64,000 nucleotides of DNA from Phyllostachys edulis (GCA_036346405.1 CM070562.1:75907482-75971481); one strand, 5' to 3'; numbered from the stretch's first letter, positions 11,270 through 22,823 are shown. Numbers and translations are program-made. Notes: generated by a model not told the origin, from the letters alone.

Positions 11270-12360
11270 ACCAAGCGTGGCTTGGGGGGCCAAAGAGGTT
11301 TTGAAACACAAACCCAGTGGGTCCTTGACAGAAAACCCCAAGCATGGGAGAGGTTTCAACAGAGGGGAGATGAGAGAGGTCGGATCTCAAAGAGATTCAA
11401 ACCAACAAGGGAAGTTAAGCGAGAGAGAAGAGGCGAACTAGGGGCACATGTAAAGGCTTTGAGCACCATAACCCGAGGGCGGCAAAGACACCACAGAGAG
11501 CCACAACCAGCAAGGAACACCAACAACGACTTAGTTAAGGTATGATTAATTCCAATTGAACTCTCCAGATTCAAAAATCTCAGGTTAAGCTTTGGATTTT
11601 CAATAAAGCCAAATGGTTACTTTTATTTTGAAAACTTGGCAAGGACTTAAAAGAAAACAGGACGTTACAGACGTGAGCAAAGGAACACTAATATTTTAGT
11701 ATTTTAGGGTGTCTTTGCCTCGATCTCTCTCGAAATAAAGAACATTACGAACCGTAGCTTATTCCTTCTAGCCATGGAGCCCTTCTCTCCCTAAAACTCC
11801 TCTCACTTACTATACTACTATCCTCATTCCTCACCGCCATTGCCGTGCCATCCTCGAAGAACAATTTGAGCGCTCCTTGCATGGAAAGCCACCCTCCCAA
11901 ACCAAAGATGTCCCGCAATCTCGGGAAACAAGACATGGCCATGCAACTAGCGTGGCATCGATTAAAGAAGACAAGCAACGACCGTGTGATCACCAAGATC
12001 TCTCTGCGGGGGTTATGGTGAGAGGACACTCGAGGCCCTCAACTTCTCGGCCTTGCCAACCTTGACGGGTCTCGAGCTCCCACGCAACAAAGCTTACGGA
12101 GAATTCCTCAGGATGTTGAGCTCCTCAAAGCGCCAATGCTTTGGATCTGCATGGCAATCGATAAGAGGCTCAATTCCAACTAGTATAGGAAACCTAACAC
12201 TGCTAACTACTCTATATCTTTGGGGTAACAAGTTTTCGGATCCATCCCACAAGAAATCGAAATTTAGCAAACTTAGAGGGTTTGAGACTTGGACAAAACA
12301 AATTTATAGGTTCTGCTCCAAGAAGCTTGGCCAATCTAACAAAACTCTCAATTCTGTATC

Positions 12361-14000
12361 TTTGGGGAAACAACTTCTCTGGGCACATCCCTCAAGAACT
12401 AGTTTACTTGGTGAACTTAGAAGACTTAGAGCTTAACGACAACAAACTGACGGGTTCCATTCCAAAAAGCTTAGGGAATTTGACTAAACTCACTACCTTA
12501 TACCTTTACAGGAACCAACTTTCTGGGCACATTTCTCAAGAACTAGGTTACCTATTGAACTTAAAAGACTTGGAGCTTAACGACAACAACCTCACATGTT
12601 CCCTTCCAAACAGCTTAGGGAATTTGACTAAACTCATTACCTTGAAGCTTTGGGATAACCAGCTTTCTGGCCTTATTCCAAGAGAACTAGGTTACCTAGT
12701 GAACTTAAAAATCCTATCTCTTGGCAACAACACACTAACAGGTGTTAGGGTTCCATCCCAAATAGCTTAGGGAATCTGACAAAACTCGCAATCTTGTATC
12801 TTTGGGGAAACAACTTCTCTGGACACATCCCTCAAGAACTAGGTTACTTGGTGAACTTAGAAGACTTAGATCTTAACGACAACAAACTGACGGGTTCCAT
12901 TCCAAAAAGCTTAGGGAATTTGACTAAACTCACTACCTTACACCTTTACAGGAACCAACTTTCTTGGCACATTTCTCAAGAACTAGGTTACCTATTGAAC
13001 TTAAAAGACTTGGAGCTTAACGACAACAACCTCACGGGTTCCCTTCCAAACAGCTTAGGGAATTTGACTAAACTCACTACCTTGAAGCTTTGGGATAACC
13101 AACTTTCTGGCCTTATTCCAAGAGAACTAGGTTACCTAGTGAACTTAAAAATCCTATCTCTTGGCAACAACACACTAACAGGTTGTATCCCAAACAGCTT
13201 AGGGAATCTGACAAAACTCTCAATCTTGTATCTTTAGGGAAACAACTTCTCTGGGCACATCCCTCAAGAACTAGGTTACTTGGTGAACTTAGAAGACTTA
13301 GATCTTAACGACAACAAACTGACGGGTTCCATTCCAAAAAGCTTAGGGAGTTTTACTAAACTCACTACCTTATACCTTTACAGGAACCAACTTTCGAGGC
13401 ACATTTCTCAAGAACTAGGTTACCTATTGAACTTAAAAGACTTGGAGCTTAACGACAACAACCTCACGGGTTCCCTTCCAAATAGCTTAGGGAATTTGAC
13501 TAAACTCACTACCTTGAAGCTTTGGGATAACAAACTTTCTGGCCTTATTCCAAGAGAACTAGGTTACCTAGTGAACTTAAAAATCCTATCTCTTGGCAAC
13601 AACACACTAACACGTTCCATCCCAAACAGCTTAGGGAATCTGACATGCACTCAATCTTGTATCTTTGGGGAAACAACTTCTCTGGGCACATCCCTCAAGA
13701 ACTAGGTTACTTGGTGAACTTAGAAGACTTAGATCTTAATGACAACAAACTGACGGGTTCCCTTCCAAAAAGCTTAGGGAATTTGAGTAAACTCACTACC
13801 TTATACCTTTACGGGAACCAACTTTCTGGGCACATTTCTCAAGAACTAGGTTACCTATTGAACTTAAAAGACTTGGAGCTTAACGACAACAAACTCATAG
13901 GTTCCCTTCCAAACAGCTTAGGGAATTTGACTAAACTCACTACCTTGAAGCTTTGGGATAACCAACTTTCTGGCCTTATTCCAAGAGAACTAGGTTACTT
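12361..14000 (+). repeat. Fourfold tandem amplification of a 6-LRR block (432 bp)
   Basis: Inside LRR pseudogene 1 the landmark TTTGGGGAAACAACTTCTCT recurs at 12361, 12801, 13233 (TTTAGGGA, a stop) and 13664. Spacings are 440, 432 and 431 bp; 432 bp is exactly six 24-residue repeats. The 440 spacing comes from an 8-bp insertion and the 431 from a 1-bp deletion. Copies look nearly identical, so the amplification is recent relative to the rest of the gene. The last block passes into non-amplified LRRs after about 14000. Confidence 0.92.
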
Positions 14001-15790
14001 GGTGAACTTAGAAGACTTGGTCCTTTACGACAACAAACTCAGGGGTTCCCTTCCAAACAGCTTAGGAAATTTGACTAAACTCAGTACCTTATCTCTTTTC
14101 TCTAACCAACTTTATGGATCCATTCCTCAAGAAATTGGCAACTTAATGAATCTTGGTCTCTTGGCACTTAGTTTTAATAATCTCTCTGGTGCCTTACCAT
14201 CGAGTCTTTGTGCGGGAGGCCGGCTACAAAATTTCACCACTAACGACAACAACTTGGATGGACCCTTGCCAACAAGCTTGCTACGTTGCACAAGCCTAGT
14301 TAGAGTTCGTGTTGAATGTAATCAGCTCGAAGGAGATATCTCCGAGATGGGAGTTCATCCGAATCTTGTCTATATTGACATGAGCTCAAATAAACTATTT
14401 GGTCAATTATCTAATCGCTGGGGTGAGTGCTACAAGCTTACCATGCTACGTACCTCAAACAACAGCATTACAGGAGTCATACCACCAAGTATAGGGCAAT
14501 TATCTCAGTTGAGGATACTTGATGTTTCATCAAATAAATTTCATGGACAAATTCCACCGGAAATTGGCAATCTAACAGCACTGTTCAATTTGATCCTTGG
14601 TAACAACTTGCTCCAGGGATGTATACCGCAACAAGTTGTGTCGCTAAAGAATTTGGAATATTTGGATTTATCATCAAACAACCTAAGTGGGCTGATACGA
14701 GGATCAATTGAGCATTGTTTGAAGCTTAGCTTTCTAAAGTTAAGGCATAATCACTTCAATGGAAGCATTCCTATCGAACTAGGGCTGTTGGTAAACCTAC
14801 AAGAACTATTGGATCTAAGTGACAATTCATTCATCGGGCGCCATACCAAGTCACCGAGTGGTTTGAGCATGCTCGTAGCTCAATCTTTCACACAATGCAT
14901 CTTTGAATGGCAGATTCCACCATCATTTCAGAGCATGGTCACCTCTCATCCTTGGATGTGTCATACAACAAATTGGAAGGGCGATTGCCACATAGTAGGT
15001 TCTTTGAAGAAGCTCCAATCGCATGGTTCGTGCATAATAAGCAACTGTGTGGTGAAGTGAAAGGCTTGCCCTCTTGCGACATTACTCGAAGTGGTGGACA
15101 AGAAAAGAAGTCCAAAGCTATTTTACAAGCTATAATACCAGCTATTGTATCTTTTGTGTTTATCACCGCACTAATAGCATGGCAATGTAAAAGGAAGAAA
15201 TCCAACGCAGAGAATGCAAATGAAGTGCAGTGTGAGTTGTTCGCCATCCGAACTTTGATGGAGGAGATGTGTACAAGCAAATCATTGACGCCACAGAAAA
15301 TTTCAGCAACACAAATTGCATTGAACCGGAGGGAATGGATCTCTATAGAGCTCAACTACCAACAGTGAAATATTTGCAGAAAAAGTTTCATATGATGGAA
15401 GATGATGGGGAATTTCATCATGAAATAGATGCTTTGATGCGATTCGCATCGCAACATTGCTAAGTTCTTTGGCTACCGCTCGCTACTCGTGGCATATTTC
15501 GGTCTATGAATACATGGATAGAGGAAGCTTAGCAAAGATGTTTAAAGATCAAGGAAACCGCAATTGAATTGGGTTGGACGAGAAGGTTAAATATTGCCGT
15601 GATGTTGCTCATGCTCGCCTTACATGCATCATGATTGCTTTGTGCCAATAGTCCATCGAGATATAACAAGCAACAATGTTTTGCTCGATCTGGAATTGAG
15701 CTTGCATTTCGATTTTGGTATAGCCAAAATACTAAATGCAAATGCATCAAACTGCAAACAAGGCTTGCCGACAAAAGGATATCTTGCCCC

Positions 15791-16103
15791 GTAAAATTTA
15801 ATAAGTCGGTTACTTTAGTGTTATTATCTATTTTTCATAATTTATTATATATGTTTTTTCTTCCACTACGAAATGTTGAGCATTCATCTTTCCAATCACT
15901 TTGAGAAGTACTAGTGTACCACATGCTGCACAAATAATGCCACAAATTCTCACTTTAATTAATTATAGTTGAAAACTAGCATATTCTAACTTTTATCCAC
16001 TACACTATACCTGTGGCTAGTCTCTACAATCTATATTAATTAGCATTCATCAATACGTGCATAGACAAATGTTATCAAAATTAACTCGTCAATATTGACA
16101 TAG
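15791..16103 (+). other. Intron in kinase domain of LRR pseudogene 1
   Basis: The kinase reading stops after KGYLAP at 15790, followed by GTAAAATTTA, and resumes at LAYTTKVTEKCD after TTGACATAG (16103). It is A/T-rich, 313 bp, with GT-AG ends. Its presence shows that the pseudogene descends from a genomic gene copy, not from a retrocopy. Confidence 0.75.
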
Positions 16104-16459
16104 CAAAGCTTGCATACACAACAAAGGTGACGGAGAAGTGCGACATATATAGCTTTGGAGTCCTCATGCTTGAATTGTTTTTGGGACATCATCCAGGTTA
16201 TTTCCTTTTGTCCCTCTCGTCCATGGGCAAGAAAAGTACATCAATGAAGGATTTGTTGGACACCCGGCTACCACTTCCTGAAGATGGGTCTGCAAGTGGA
16301 ATATTCAAAGTTATCATGGTTGCTGTTCAGTGCTTAGAACCTAACCCATCACACCATCCAACAATGCAACATGTAATCTATTTGTTCTCTAAAGCTGAAG
16401 GACTCGGAAATCTTGATTATCTACACACAGACATCGTAATCCCTGCCTATTACTCGTGA

Positions 16460-17206
16460 ATGTTCTTAGAACATTGTTGTTTCTTCCGTTCCACCTTTTG
16501 ATTAGAGATTGTAAATTTGTAATTCATCATTTGTATGATAGTTTGTTTTTTCTTTAGCTTCATACCCTATACTATGTTGGTGCAATGCAACATGCCGTTA
16601 TACTTTAAGCTGACCATTCGTAGTTGGTTGGCACATCAGATTGGTTTTTAAGCAATGCAGAGAAACCTTTGTTACTATTAATTACTTCAAAATATTTCAT
16701 TTGCATCCTCTGTGGTAGGAAGTGATAGCTCATTCTACTGGTGATTTTGTATGCATGAATAACATTGACATCATCTCTTTCGGGTCTTCACTTGTTGCCA
16801 TTTCAAAGTGCTAAAGCTATGCCTTTACCTGTTGCCATCACCTGGGACTGCAACAAAAATCCATTGGTCGTTTTTCAACAAGAATATGCATGTTAGTTCT
16901 ACTTCTAAGCTTATTTTTCAACAAGCATATGCATGTTTGTTTTGCATGGATTTGAATATCTTGAATTGCAAGCCAACAACTAACATTTGTTGGTTCCCAA
17001 ATACAAATAAATTTTCTTCTGTACTGGCCTTTTCCCCCCAATAAACCACTATTTTAAGCGTCCTAATAAACCACTTGAATGGTCATATGACACAGTGATA
17101 ATACAATTAGCCCAATTCAACCATGTTAATAAACCACTTTCTACACATAAAGAATTTGGGGGGTAGTCATCCAACCATAGCGCATAAACAAAAAGCAATT
17201 GCGTCA
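16460..17206. other. Intergenic, 3' flank of LRR pseudogene 1
   Basis: A/T-rich, no coding signal. It contains two related stretches with CAACAAG(A/C)ATATGCATG (about 16880 and 16920) and three AATAAACCACTT-like copies (17041-17140). Nothing else recognised. Confidence 0.5.
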
Positions 17207-17856
17207 CATAGATGTATCGGATGCAAAGGAATACATACGCGTACCACATGGTCGGAAAGGTGTTTCCGAGTCACAACCGAATACACATAAACCTAACGGG
17301 TCACACACTTAACGGGTTGGAACAAACCAGTACGAATACGATTCGTAAAATGTGTTCAGATAGGATCCGTCATGGGCACTATATAAGGAGATGCTTGAGG
17401 CTATTGGAGTAGTGACGAGCTGACGTAAGTTGCTCCATCGAAACCCTAGCCGCCATCTTCCTGAGAGCTCTGCCGTGCGACCTGGTGCTAGTACACCGGC
17501 GTACGGTTGTTCCTTCCCTGGACGTGTGGATACCGTAGAGGCGCTACTGTGGTTGCTATTGCGCTTGAGGATGATCCGCGATCTTCATAAGGAATTGCAG
17601 AGGTTGCTGGAGGAGACGATCAACTCGCAAGGACGCAGACGATCGACTACGACCACTGCAATGATGTGCTCGACGCTGGACGATTGACTACGACCACTAC
17701 ATCGATGTGCTCTACGTTGGACCAGACTGCTCCAACTCTTCTTCCACTGCTCTGCACGTTTGGTGGTAATGATCTGTGATCATCTTCTTGCTTGGCTTGT
17801 CGGTTTACGTGGTAGATTTTGAATTGTTGCTATCATAGCCTACCTGTACCCCAACA
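17207..17856 (+). repeat. Truncated LTR fragment (inverted partner of the next LTR)
   Basis: Plus-strand copy of the 3' part of the LTR at 18146-19695: matching TATA box (CACTATATAAGGAG, about 17378), AAACCCTAGCCGCCATCTTC leader, and an end in CCCCAACA at 17856. The upstream U3 half is absent. With its partner it forms an imperfect inverted repeat, arms about 600 bp and spacer about 290 bp. Confidence 0.85.
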
Positions 17857-18145
17857 AATACAACTCTAATTCCTTAGATATCAAATCTAAATGCATAGAT
17901 ATAGAATATGTATCCTGAAAGGACACCAACCAGACAATGTGTTCTGTTCTACATACGATGAGAGAACTCAACAAGTACATCAAAAAAATAAAGGAAAAAG
18001 AAATTGGTAGAATTAAAGCCAAGTTATAGGTAGTTCTCAATTCATTATTAATGTGACTGTGGCCCGATCTTTCGAAAGGTAGTGATATGTCGATTGTGGG
18101 GAACACGACGTTGATGATCCAAAGGTTCCGACCAAAACAGATTGA
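17857..18145. other. Spacer between inverted LTR copies
   Basis: 289 bp, A/T-rich, with no coding capacity. It could be host DNA or element interior; no primer site or polypurine tract was found. Confidence 0.4.
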
Positions 18146-19695
18146 TGTTGGGTCATGGGTAGGCTACGATAGCTACAAATCAAAAATTTCTACCACGCAA
18201 ACCAGGAAGCCAAGCAAGTAGATAATCACAGATCATTACCACCAGACGCGCAAAGCAGCGGAAGAAGGGTTGGAGCAGCCTGGTCCAACGTAGAGTGCGT
18301 CGATGTAGTGGTCGTAGTCGATCGTTCAGCGTCCTCGCGAGTCGATCGTCTCCAACAGCAACATCTGCAGTTCCTTGTGAAGATCGCAGATCGTCCTTAA
18401 GCGCAATAGTCGCAGTAGCGCCTCTACGGTATCCACACATCCAGGGAAGGAACAACTGTATGTCGGTGTACTAGCACCAAGTCGCACGGCAGAGCTCTCA
18501 GGAAGATGGCGGCTAGGGTTTCGGTGGTGTAAAACTTACGTCCCAAACAGCCTCATGCATCTCCTTATATAGTGCTCGTGACGGATCCTATCCAAACATA
18601 TTTACGAATTGTATCCGTACTGATTTGTTCCAACCCATTAAGTGTGTGACCCGTTAGGTTTATGCGTAGTTCGGTTGTGACTCGGAAACCCTTTCCGACC
18701 ACGAGTCGTAGCGGTTCCTAGCAGAACATAGCGATTCCCGAATACAAACAAATTATATCGGATGAACCTTGATGCAATATGATCTACGACCAGGTCCTAT
18801 CTATATACGACCAGTTCGTATTCGGTCACGACCAGTTCGTAATTCCTTACGACCAGGTTACGACCACTCTGTGATTACGTTCGACCAGTCTACGACCAGC
18901 TCGTATCTCCATACGACCAGTTCATAACTGATCGAACTAAGTGACCTACTCGTGTATTCTCCCTTTGCCTCACGATGTCTAGTTGAACTCCAGGTGAGAT
19001 GTTGTGTCATCCATGGACTGTTCAATACTTTCTCGATCGGGTGTCGAATAACTTGATGTGGTCGAACACTTTGACTACTAGTGGCATGGTCATGCACTTT
19101 CTTTATCCAATCACAACGAAGGGCCCAGAGACATCTCTCTTGTTATGTTAGGAGGGGCAAATCCCATATCCAACCAGTCACATTCCTCTGCATGTTTCAT
19201 AGCATACCCAAAAATTACCTTTATAACTACCCAGTTACGGTGTAGCGTTTAGCAACCCCTAAGAGTGCTATTACACATGTACGAAACCATGCTGATCTCA
19301 GGTCTAAGGATTATACATCATCATTGCTTGAGACCAACTAACGACACATAGAATCATAACAATCTCAATAGTGTCTCAAGGTGCGTCTAATCCAACACCA
19401 TGTTCTTTAACATGTGTCCATATTATTGGTTTGATATCTACATATCCATGACTTGTGAAACATAGTCATCAACCAATACATAAACTAGTCTATTCATATG
19501 TGTCCTCATATGTTTCCGACCAGGGAACCTTTAAGAATAATCATCGCAGAAATATAGAGTTCCACAATCAAGTCACATACTTCATAATAAATATTAACAA
19601 TAATATTCTAGGAACAAGATAACATATTATCCAATGTCATGAACATAATGAAATATAGTCGTCTTTATGATTGCCTCTAGGGCATATTTCCAACA
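18146..19695 (-). repeat. Ty1/copia-type solo LTR, minus strand (1,550 bp)
   Basis: On the minus strand it opens TGTTGGAAATATGCCC, the common start of a large grass copia LTR family, and ends CATGACCCAACA. Flanks are ATTGA (18141-18145) and ATCGA (19696-19700), a 5-bp target duplication with one mismatch. TATA box on the minus strand at about 18567-18580. No internal region is attached, so this is most likely a solo LTR left by recombination. Confidence 0.85.
18781..18937 (-). repeat. TACGACCAG(T) short repeats in LTR U3
   Basis: About eight degenerate copies of (T)ACGACCAG, several extended to TACGACCAGTTCGTA, which has TACGA/TCGTA arms. They lie upstream of the LTR TATA box on its strand, a place where enhancer repeats occur in plant LTRs. 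Function inferred only. Confidence 0.7.
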
Positions 19696-20098
19696 ATCGA
19701 ACCCCTTGCAATCACTACATCACTGCTCCGATGGTTATCAACCGTGCCGAACGCGGTTAACCTCGCCAATAAGGCTATCTCCTACAAGCGAATTGAGAAC
19801 ACAAGCAAGAGAGTTGAAGATGCAATCTAAAATTGTATTGCGAATAATGATTAAGCTCACAAAGTTGGGGTTACTCAACCGAACGTCCGGCGAAACTGCT
19901 ATGCAGAATAATCTAAAAAGAAACCCAAGGAAAACTAAAGGGGTGCAGCCTTCTTAAATAGGGGAGGGGGAGCCGCACATAGCTAAGAAATAAGGGGATG
20001 GTATTATTCACGTGGTACTGTTCACATGAACAGTACAACCATGAATAGTGCGGCCCAAGGGGGGCGGCCAGGGGGATGGTCGGCCATCATATGGGCCA
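19696..20098. other. Unassigned repeat-like segment
   Basis: No gene. On the minus strand TATTTAAG (about 19952) followed by a G/A-poor leader looks like an old retroelement promoter. It also has a 10-bp inverted repeat, GTACTGTTCA / TGAACAGTAC, at 20015-20036. Confidence 0.4.
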
Positions 20099-20527
20099 TG
20101 CTGTAGGTGTAAAAACCAAACACGAGTGAGGGGGTGGACGTCGGCCGTTTGACGGGCCATCGTCCATGAGGGTAAAAAATGACACGATGATTTATACAGG
20201 TTCGGGGGTCCAAGAGGACCGCCCTACTCCTGTCGGTGAGCCAACGGGGGGTTATCTCTGGGGAGAGAGCCCCCGAGGGCTCACCAGTTTTAATGTACTT
20301 CTTTATTGCTCAAGAGAGCCCTCCCCAAATGAGGGATACATGGGGTAATTATAGGCTCCCAAGCCTATACAAATGACGGGAATACCCTTCAGTGAGGTAG
20401 GTAGCTTATGAGTACAAGCAATGGGCATTACAATCTTTTATGAGTACAATGGCATTTCTCGAGTTTGTATGCGTGTCTTCTGAGAGGCGGGCCCCATCAG
20501 TATGACGGACGGATTATTCTTACAACA
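20099..20527 (-). repeat. Solo LTR S1 (429 bp)
   Basis: TGCTGTAGGTG...TTCTTACAACA with a perfect 5-bp target duplication GGCCA (20094-20098 and 20528-20532). Same family as 59013-59442. Strand is set by the TATAAATA box on the minus strand of the sister copy; here that box is mutated. Confidence 0.92.
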
Positions 20528-21189
20528 GGCCATATGGGCCAAGTCAGCCCATTCATTACATAGCCCATGGACCAACAAGAGGTGACGTAGCACCAGGGCA
20601 TGCAGACATAGTACAATGGCATGTAGACGTAGCTCGGCTTGTAGGAGTAGACGTAGCTCTGTCCAACTGGTGAATATGGCAGCGTAGTAGCCGAAAGTCC
20701 TACCAGAGAAGATGTGGCTGAAGTAGAGGATGCCGTGCAGCGGGTCGAAGCAGTGGTTGCATCCTTAGGGTTGATGTCTCATCAAATATGCTTCGGCTTC
20801 TTCTTTGGACGATGCATCATGTTATTGGCTCTTTTTCCTTTTGTCTGGAGTGTTTTCTCTTTTCCGTAAGCAAGGGACATGAGGCAATAGACCAAGATTG
20901 TCAAGTCTACAAAGAATAAGTACGACATATTATAGGAGGTTAATTCTTCCCTTGAATGATTGGAACTCATGCATGGAACAGACGTTGAGGACTTCAAGAT
21001 CACGACTAATCCTTTAATTACCAACTATGTTTTTAGTATGTTAAGATTTTACGAAGCTTTGCTCTTAACCTTCGGAACCAGATTGGTTTCATCTTCCCTG
21101 CTATTTCATCTCTAGTGACATGTACTAGCTTTTGTGAGCGAGCGAGGCCAACGAGAGCTACGAACGAACGTCATGGTTGGCCACAGCAT
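20528..21189. other. Intergenic, no gene recognised
   Basis: Continues the sequence left of S1. It has short GACGTAGCTC-like repeats (20610-20660) but no convincing reading frame, RNA gene or element terminus. Confidence 0.45.
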
Positions 21190-21780
21190 CTTTGCCATGT
21201 GAAGATAGACAGGAGGAACCCAGAATTGCCGTTGCCTGTAGGATTGACTCTAACCACGACTCTATTATCAGATATTGTAGTTTGTACACCGTGGCAATTA
21301 ACAATGAGAGAGCTGTAGAGGTGACCGAGTGGCACCAGTGGAACCCAACAATGAGAGAGGTGTATTGCAAATCCAACAACCGTAGGGAGACATGCCTAGA
21401 CGATACTAAGAGAATTTTGGAATTTTGATCAATCTAAAGGAATTTCAAAGTTAATAATCAACATGATTGTCAATGACAAAGACTAAAATGAATTCAATTG
21501 CAGTACCTAGAAGGATTCAAAGGCGAAGAAGAAAATATATAATTTAGAAATTCACTATTGTATTCGGTATATAATTTAGACATTCATTATGAATCGAGGA
21601 GGAAACATGACACACATTTAGTTGGTATATTAGAGCATTTACAATAACTAGATGAATACTATAATCTCTTAAAATGTTGTTGCATTACATTTTGGACCTA
21701 CATTGTACTATCTTATTATAAAGGTGAAACTTAACCATATTTCTTAGTATATTTTTAGCAAACAAGTTACACTAAATCAG

Positions 21781-21809
21781 CCGCGCAATCGTGCGGGTAC
21801 TCTTGCTAG
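21781..21809 (+). mobile_element. Helitron-like 3' terminus
   Basis: CCGCGCAATCGTGCGGG hairpin followed closely by CTTGCTAG and then T: a GC stem about 10 bases before CTRR, with insertion before T, as in plant Helitrons. It lies in the part of copy A that is absent from copy B. No 5' TC end was identified. Confidence 0.5.
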
Positions 21810-22502
21810 TTGGGCTAAAATAGAAGAAAATGTAGGGCGGTAGCTCCAATTGGGCCGGTACGTAGGTTTTTGGGCAACGAGAGAAGTGTTCTTACAGGCA
21901 CACGGACACAACCAGTATTTCAGCCCATGCATAGCTTTTTGTGAATTTTCAACAAAACTGGCTCAGATCAGAAACACAAGCAAACCTTAAACCGAGCTCA
22001 ATGACTCATCACAGTGAACGAGCTAACTCGAGTTCCACTAACTAGAGCACCGGTCTTGTTCAGGACCGTGTCCGGTCTTAGTTGGCATTTTGACAGAAAT
22101 CGTACTACAGTAGTATGAGACTATGAGAGTGAAATGACTGTTAGTCTGTTGTAGTTTAAGACTTTAAGTCCATCAACCGCCTTTGTTAATTACGACCAAC
22201 TTGACCCGGCGACATCTACTGATCGTATAGATAATATAGTTTCAAGCAGTTCGGCAAGGCTTACACGGATATATAGACTTGTCAGCTTTCACCCAGTGTA
22301 TTAGATTACAACTTCCCCGCGGTAATTTGCATGCTAATGTTCTTTCAAGAAGTAATTTACTCAACAATTATTGTCCATGAAAAAAATATTTACTCGCCAA
22401 TTAATGATTAAGCAGTTGACTAGAGGAGATCAGCATCGACGACCTCCACCAATCCTCAAGACTAGCAGTTGAGTTCAACTTATTCAAAGCAAGAAACTAG
22501 CA

Positions 22503-22510
22503 TATAAAAG
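22503..22510 (+). promoter_or_regulatory. TATA box, duplicated promoter copy A
   Basis: CATATAAAAGGTC, identical in context to 32645-32652, but here leading into copy B rather than into a gene. Confidence 0.55.
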
Positions 22511-22683
22511 GTCTAAACACTCCAAAGCTTTGCCATGTGAAGACAGACAGGAGGAACCCAGAATTGTCGTTACCTGTAGGATCGACTCTAACTGTGACTC
22601 TATTATCAAATATTGCAGTTTGTACACCGTAGCATTTAACAATGAGAGAGCTGTAGAGGCGACCGAGAGGCACGAGTGGAACC

Positions 22684-22811
22684 TGTTAGAGATATATGTA
22701 TAGTGTTATTCCCCATTGTTATGAGGGGTTATTTGCATATTCACCTCCTGTACTTTGTGTATATATAGTGGCCCATTGGCCTCATGATGAATATAAGCGC
22801 TATTCATAACA
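22684..22811 (+). repeat. 5' LTR of copia element B (128 bp)
   Basis: TGTTAGAGATATATG...TTCATAACA. Unusually short for an LTR, yet it has a TATA-like TGTATATATAG near 22758. Confidence 0.95.
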
Positions 22812-22823
22812 TGGTATCAGAGC
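22812..22823 (+). other. Primer-binding site, element B
   Basis: TGGTATCAGAGC directly after the 5' LTR; initiator tRNA-Met type. Confidence 0.95.

Larger units (their letters stand above)
1..11669 (-). mobile_element. Ty3/gypsy chromovirus (element A), decayed, minus strand
   Basis: Two copies of one LTR (1-2809, cut by the window edge, and 7805-11669) flank a 5.0-kb internal region. Read on the minus strand, the internal order is primer site, gag, protease, reverse transcriptase, RNase H, integrase, chromodomain and polypurine tract, the order of Ty3/gypsy chromoviruses. The chromodomain tail and the initiator-Met primer site resemble the Tekay/Del lineage (family knowledge; clade not tested). 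Every coding domain is broken by frameshifts and stops, so the copy is dead. The left target-site duplicate lies outside the window; the five bases right of the element are GACGT. Confidence 0.93.
7805..11669 (-). repeat. 5' LTR of element A (3,865 bp)
   Basis: On the plus strand it runs from TGAGACGACCC to GGACGTTACA; on the minus strand TGTAACGTCC...CGTCTCA, with TG/CA termini. Positions 8889-11669 match the left LTR. Besides the two tandem arrays it holds a TATA box (10088-10099), CAAGGCAAGC (9801-9810, minus), the three-palindrome block (8904-8971) and a GAGTAC hairpin (8465-8485). Confidence 0.93.
11774..16459 (+). pseudogene. LRR receptor-like kinase pseudogene 1 (MIK2-like family)
   Basis: A plasma-membrane receptor kinase in broken form. 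In order: ATGGAGCCCTT start (11774) and, one frame off, a hydrophobic signal peptide LLSLTILLSSFLTAIA; LRR N-terminal cap with LEALNFSALPTLTGLEL (about 12020); roughly 38 plant-type LRRs (12140-14900, NLTKLTTLYLY...NQLSGxIPxELG); C-terminal cap; one TM helix with KRKK stop-transfer (about 15110-15200); then kinase. The glycine loop and the VAIK region are degenerate. VHRDITSNNVLL (catalytic loop) and DFGIAKIL survive in separate frames near 15650-15730. The last lobe, EKCDIYSFGVLMLELFLGHHPG to the TGA at 16457, is open. Breaks include a TGA at about 12017, an 8-bp insertion near 12744, TAG at 13235, a 1-bp deletion near 13647 and a frameshift near 14838. Subfamily naming (LRR-XII/MIK2-like) is from memory of the family. 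It is surely dead as a kinase. Confidence 0.92.
21190..22527 (+). repeat. Tandem duplication, copy A (1.34 kb)
   Basis: Begins CTTTGCCATGTGAAG and ends CACTCCAAA plus one base; the same unit restarts at 22528. It carries a TATA box at 22503-22510 in the same place as the one in front of LRR pseudogene 2, so it appears to be a duplicated gene upstream region. Relative to copy B it has about 110-125 extra bases around 21725-21850, including a Helitron-like end. Confidence 0.88.

Noticed and set aside
11670..11674. GACGT as target duplicate of element A
   Set aside because: The left end of A lies outside the window, so it cannot be tested.
11774..16459. LRR1 as a functional receptor gene with introns hiding the stops
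   Set aside because: The stops and indels sit inside the LRR blocks, where the duplicates show the undamaged form. The glycine loop and catalytic Lys region are also degenerate, so splicing cannot rescue it.
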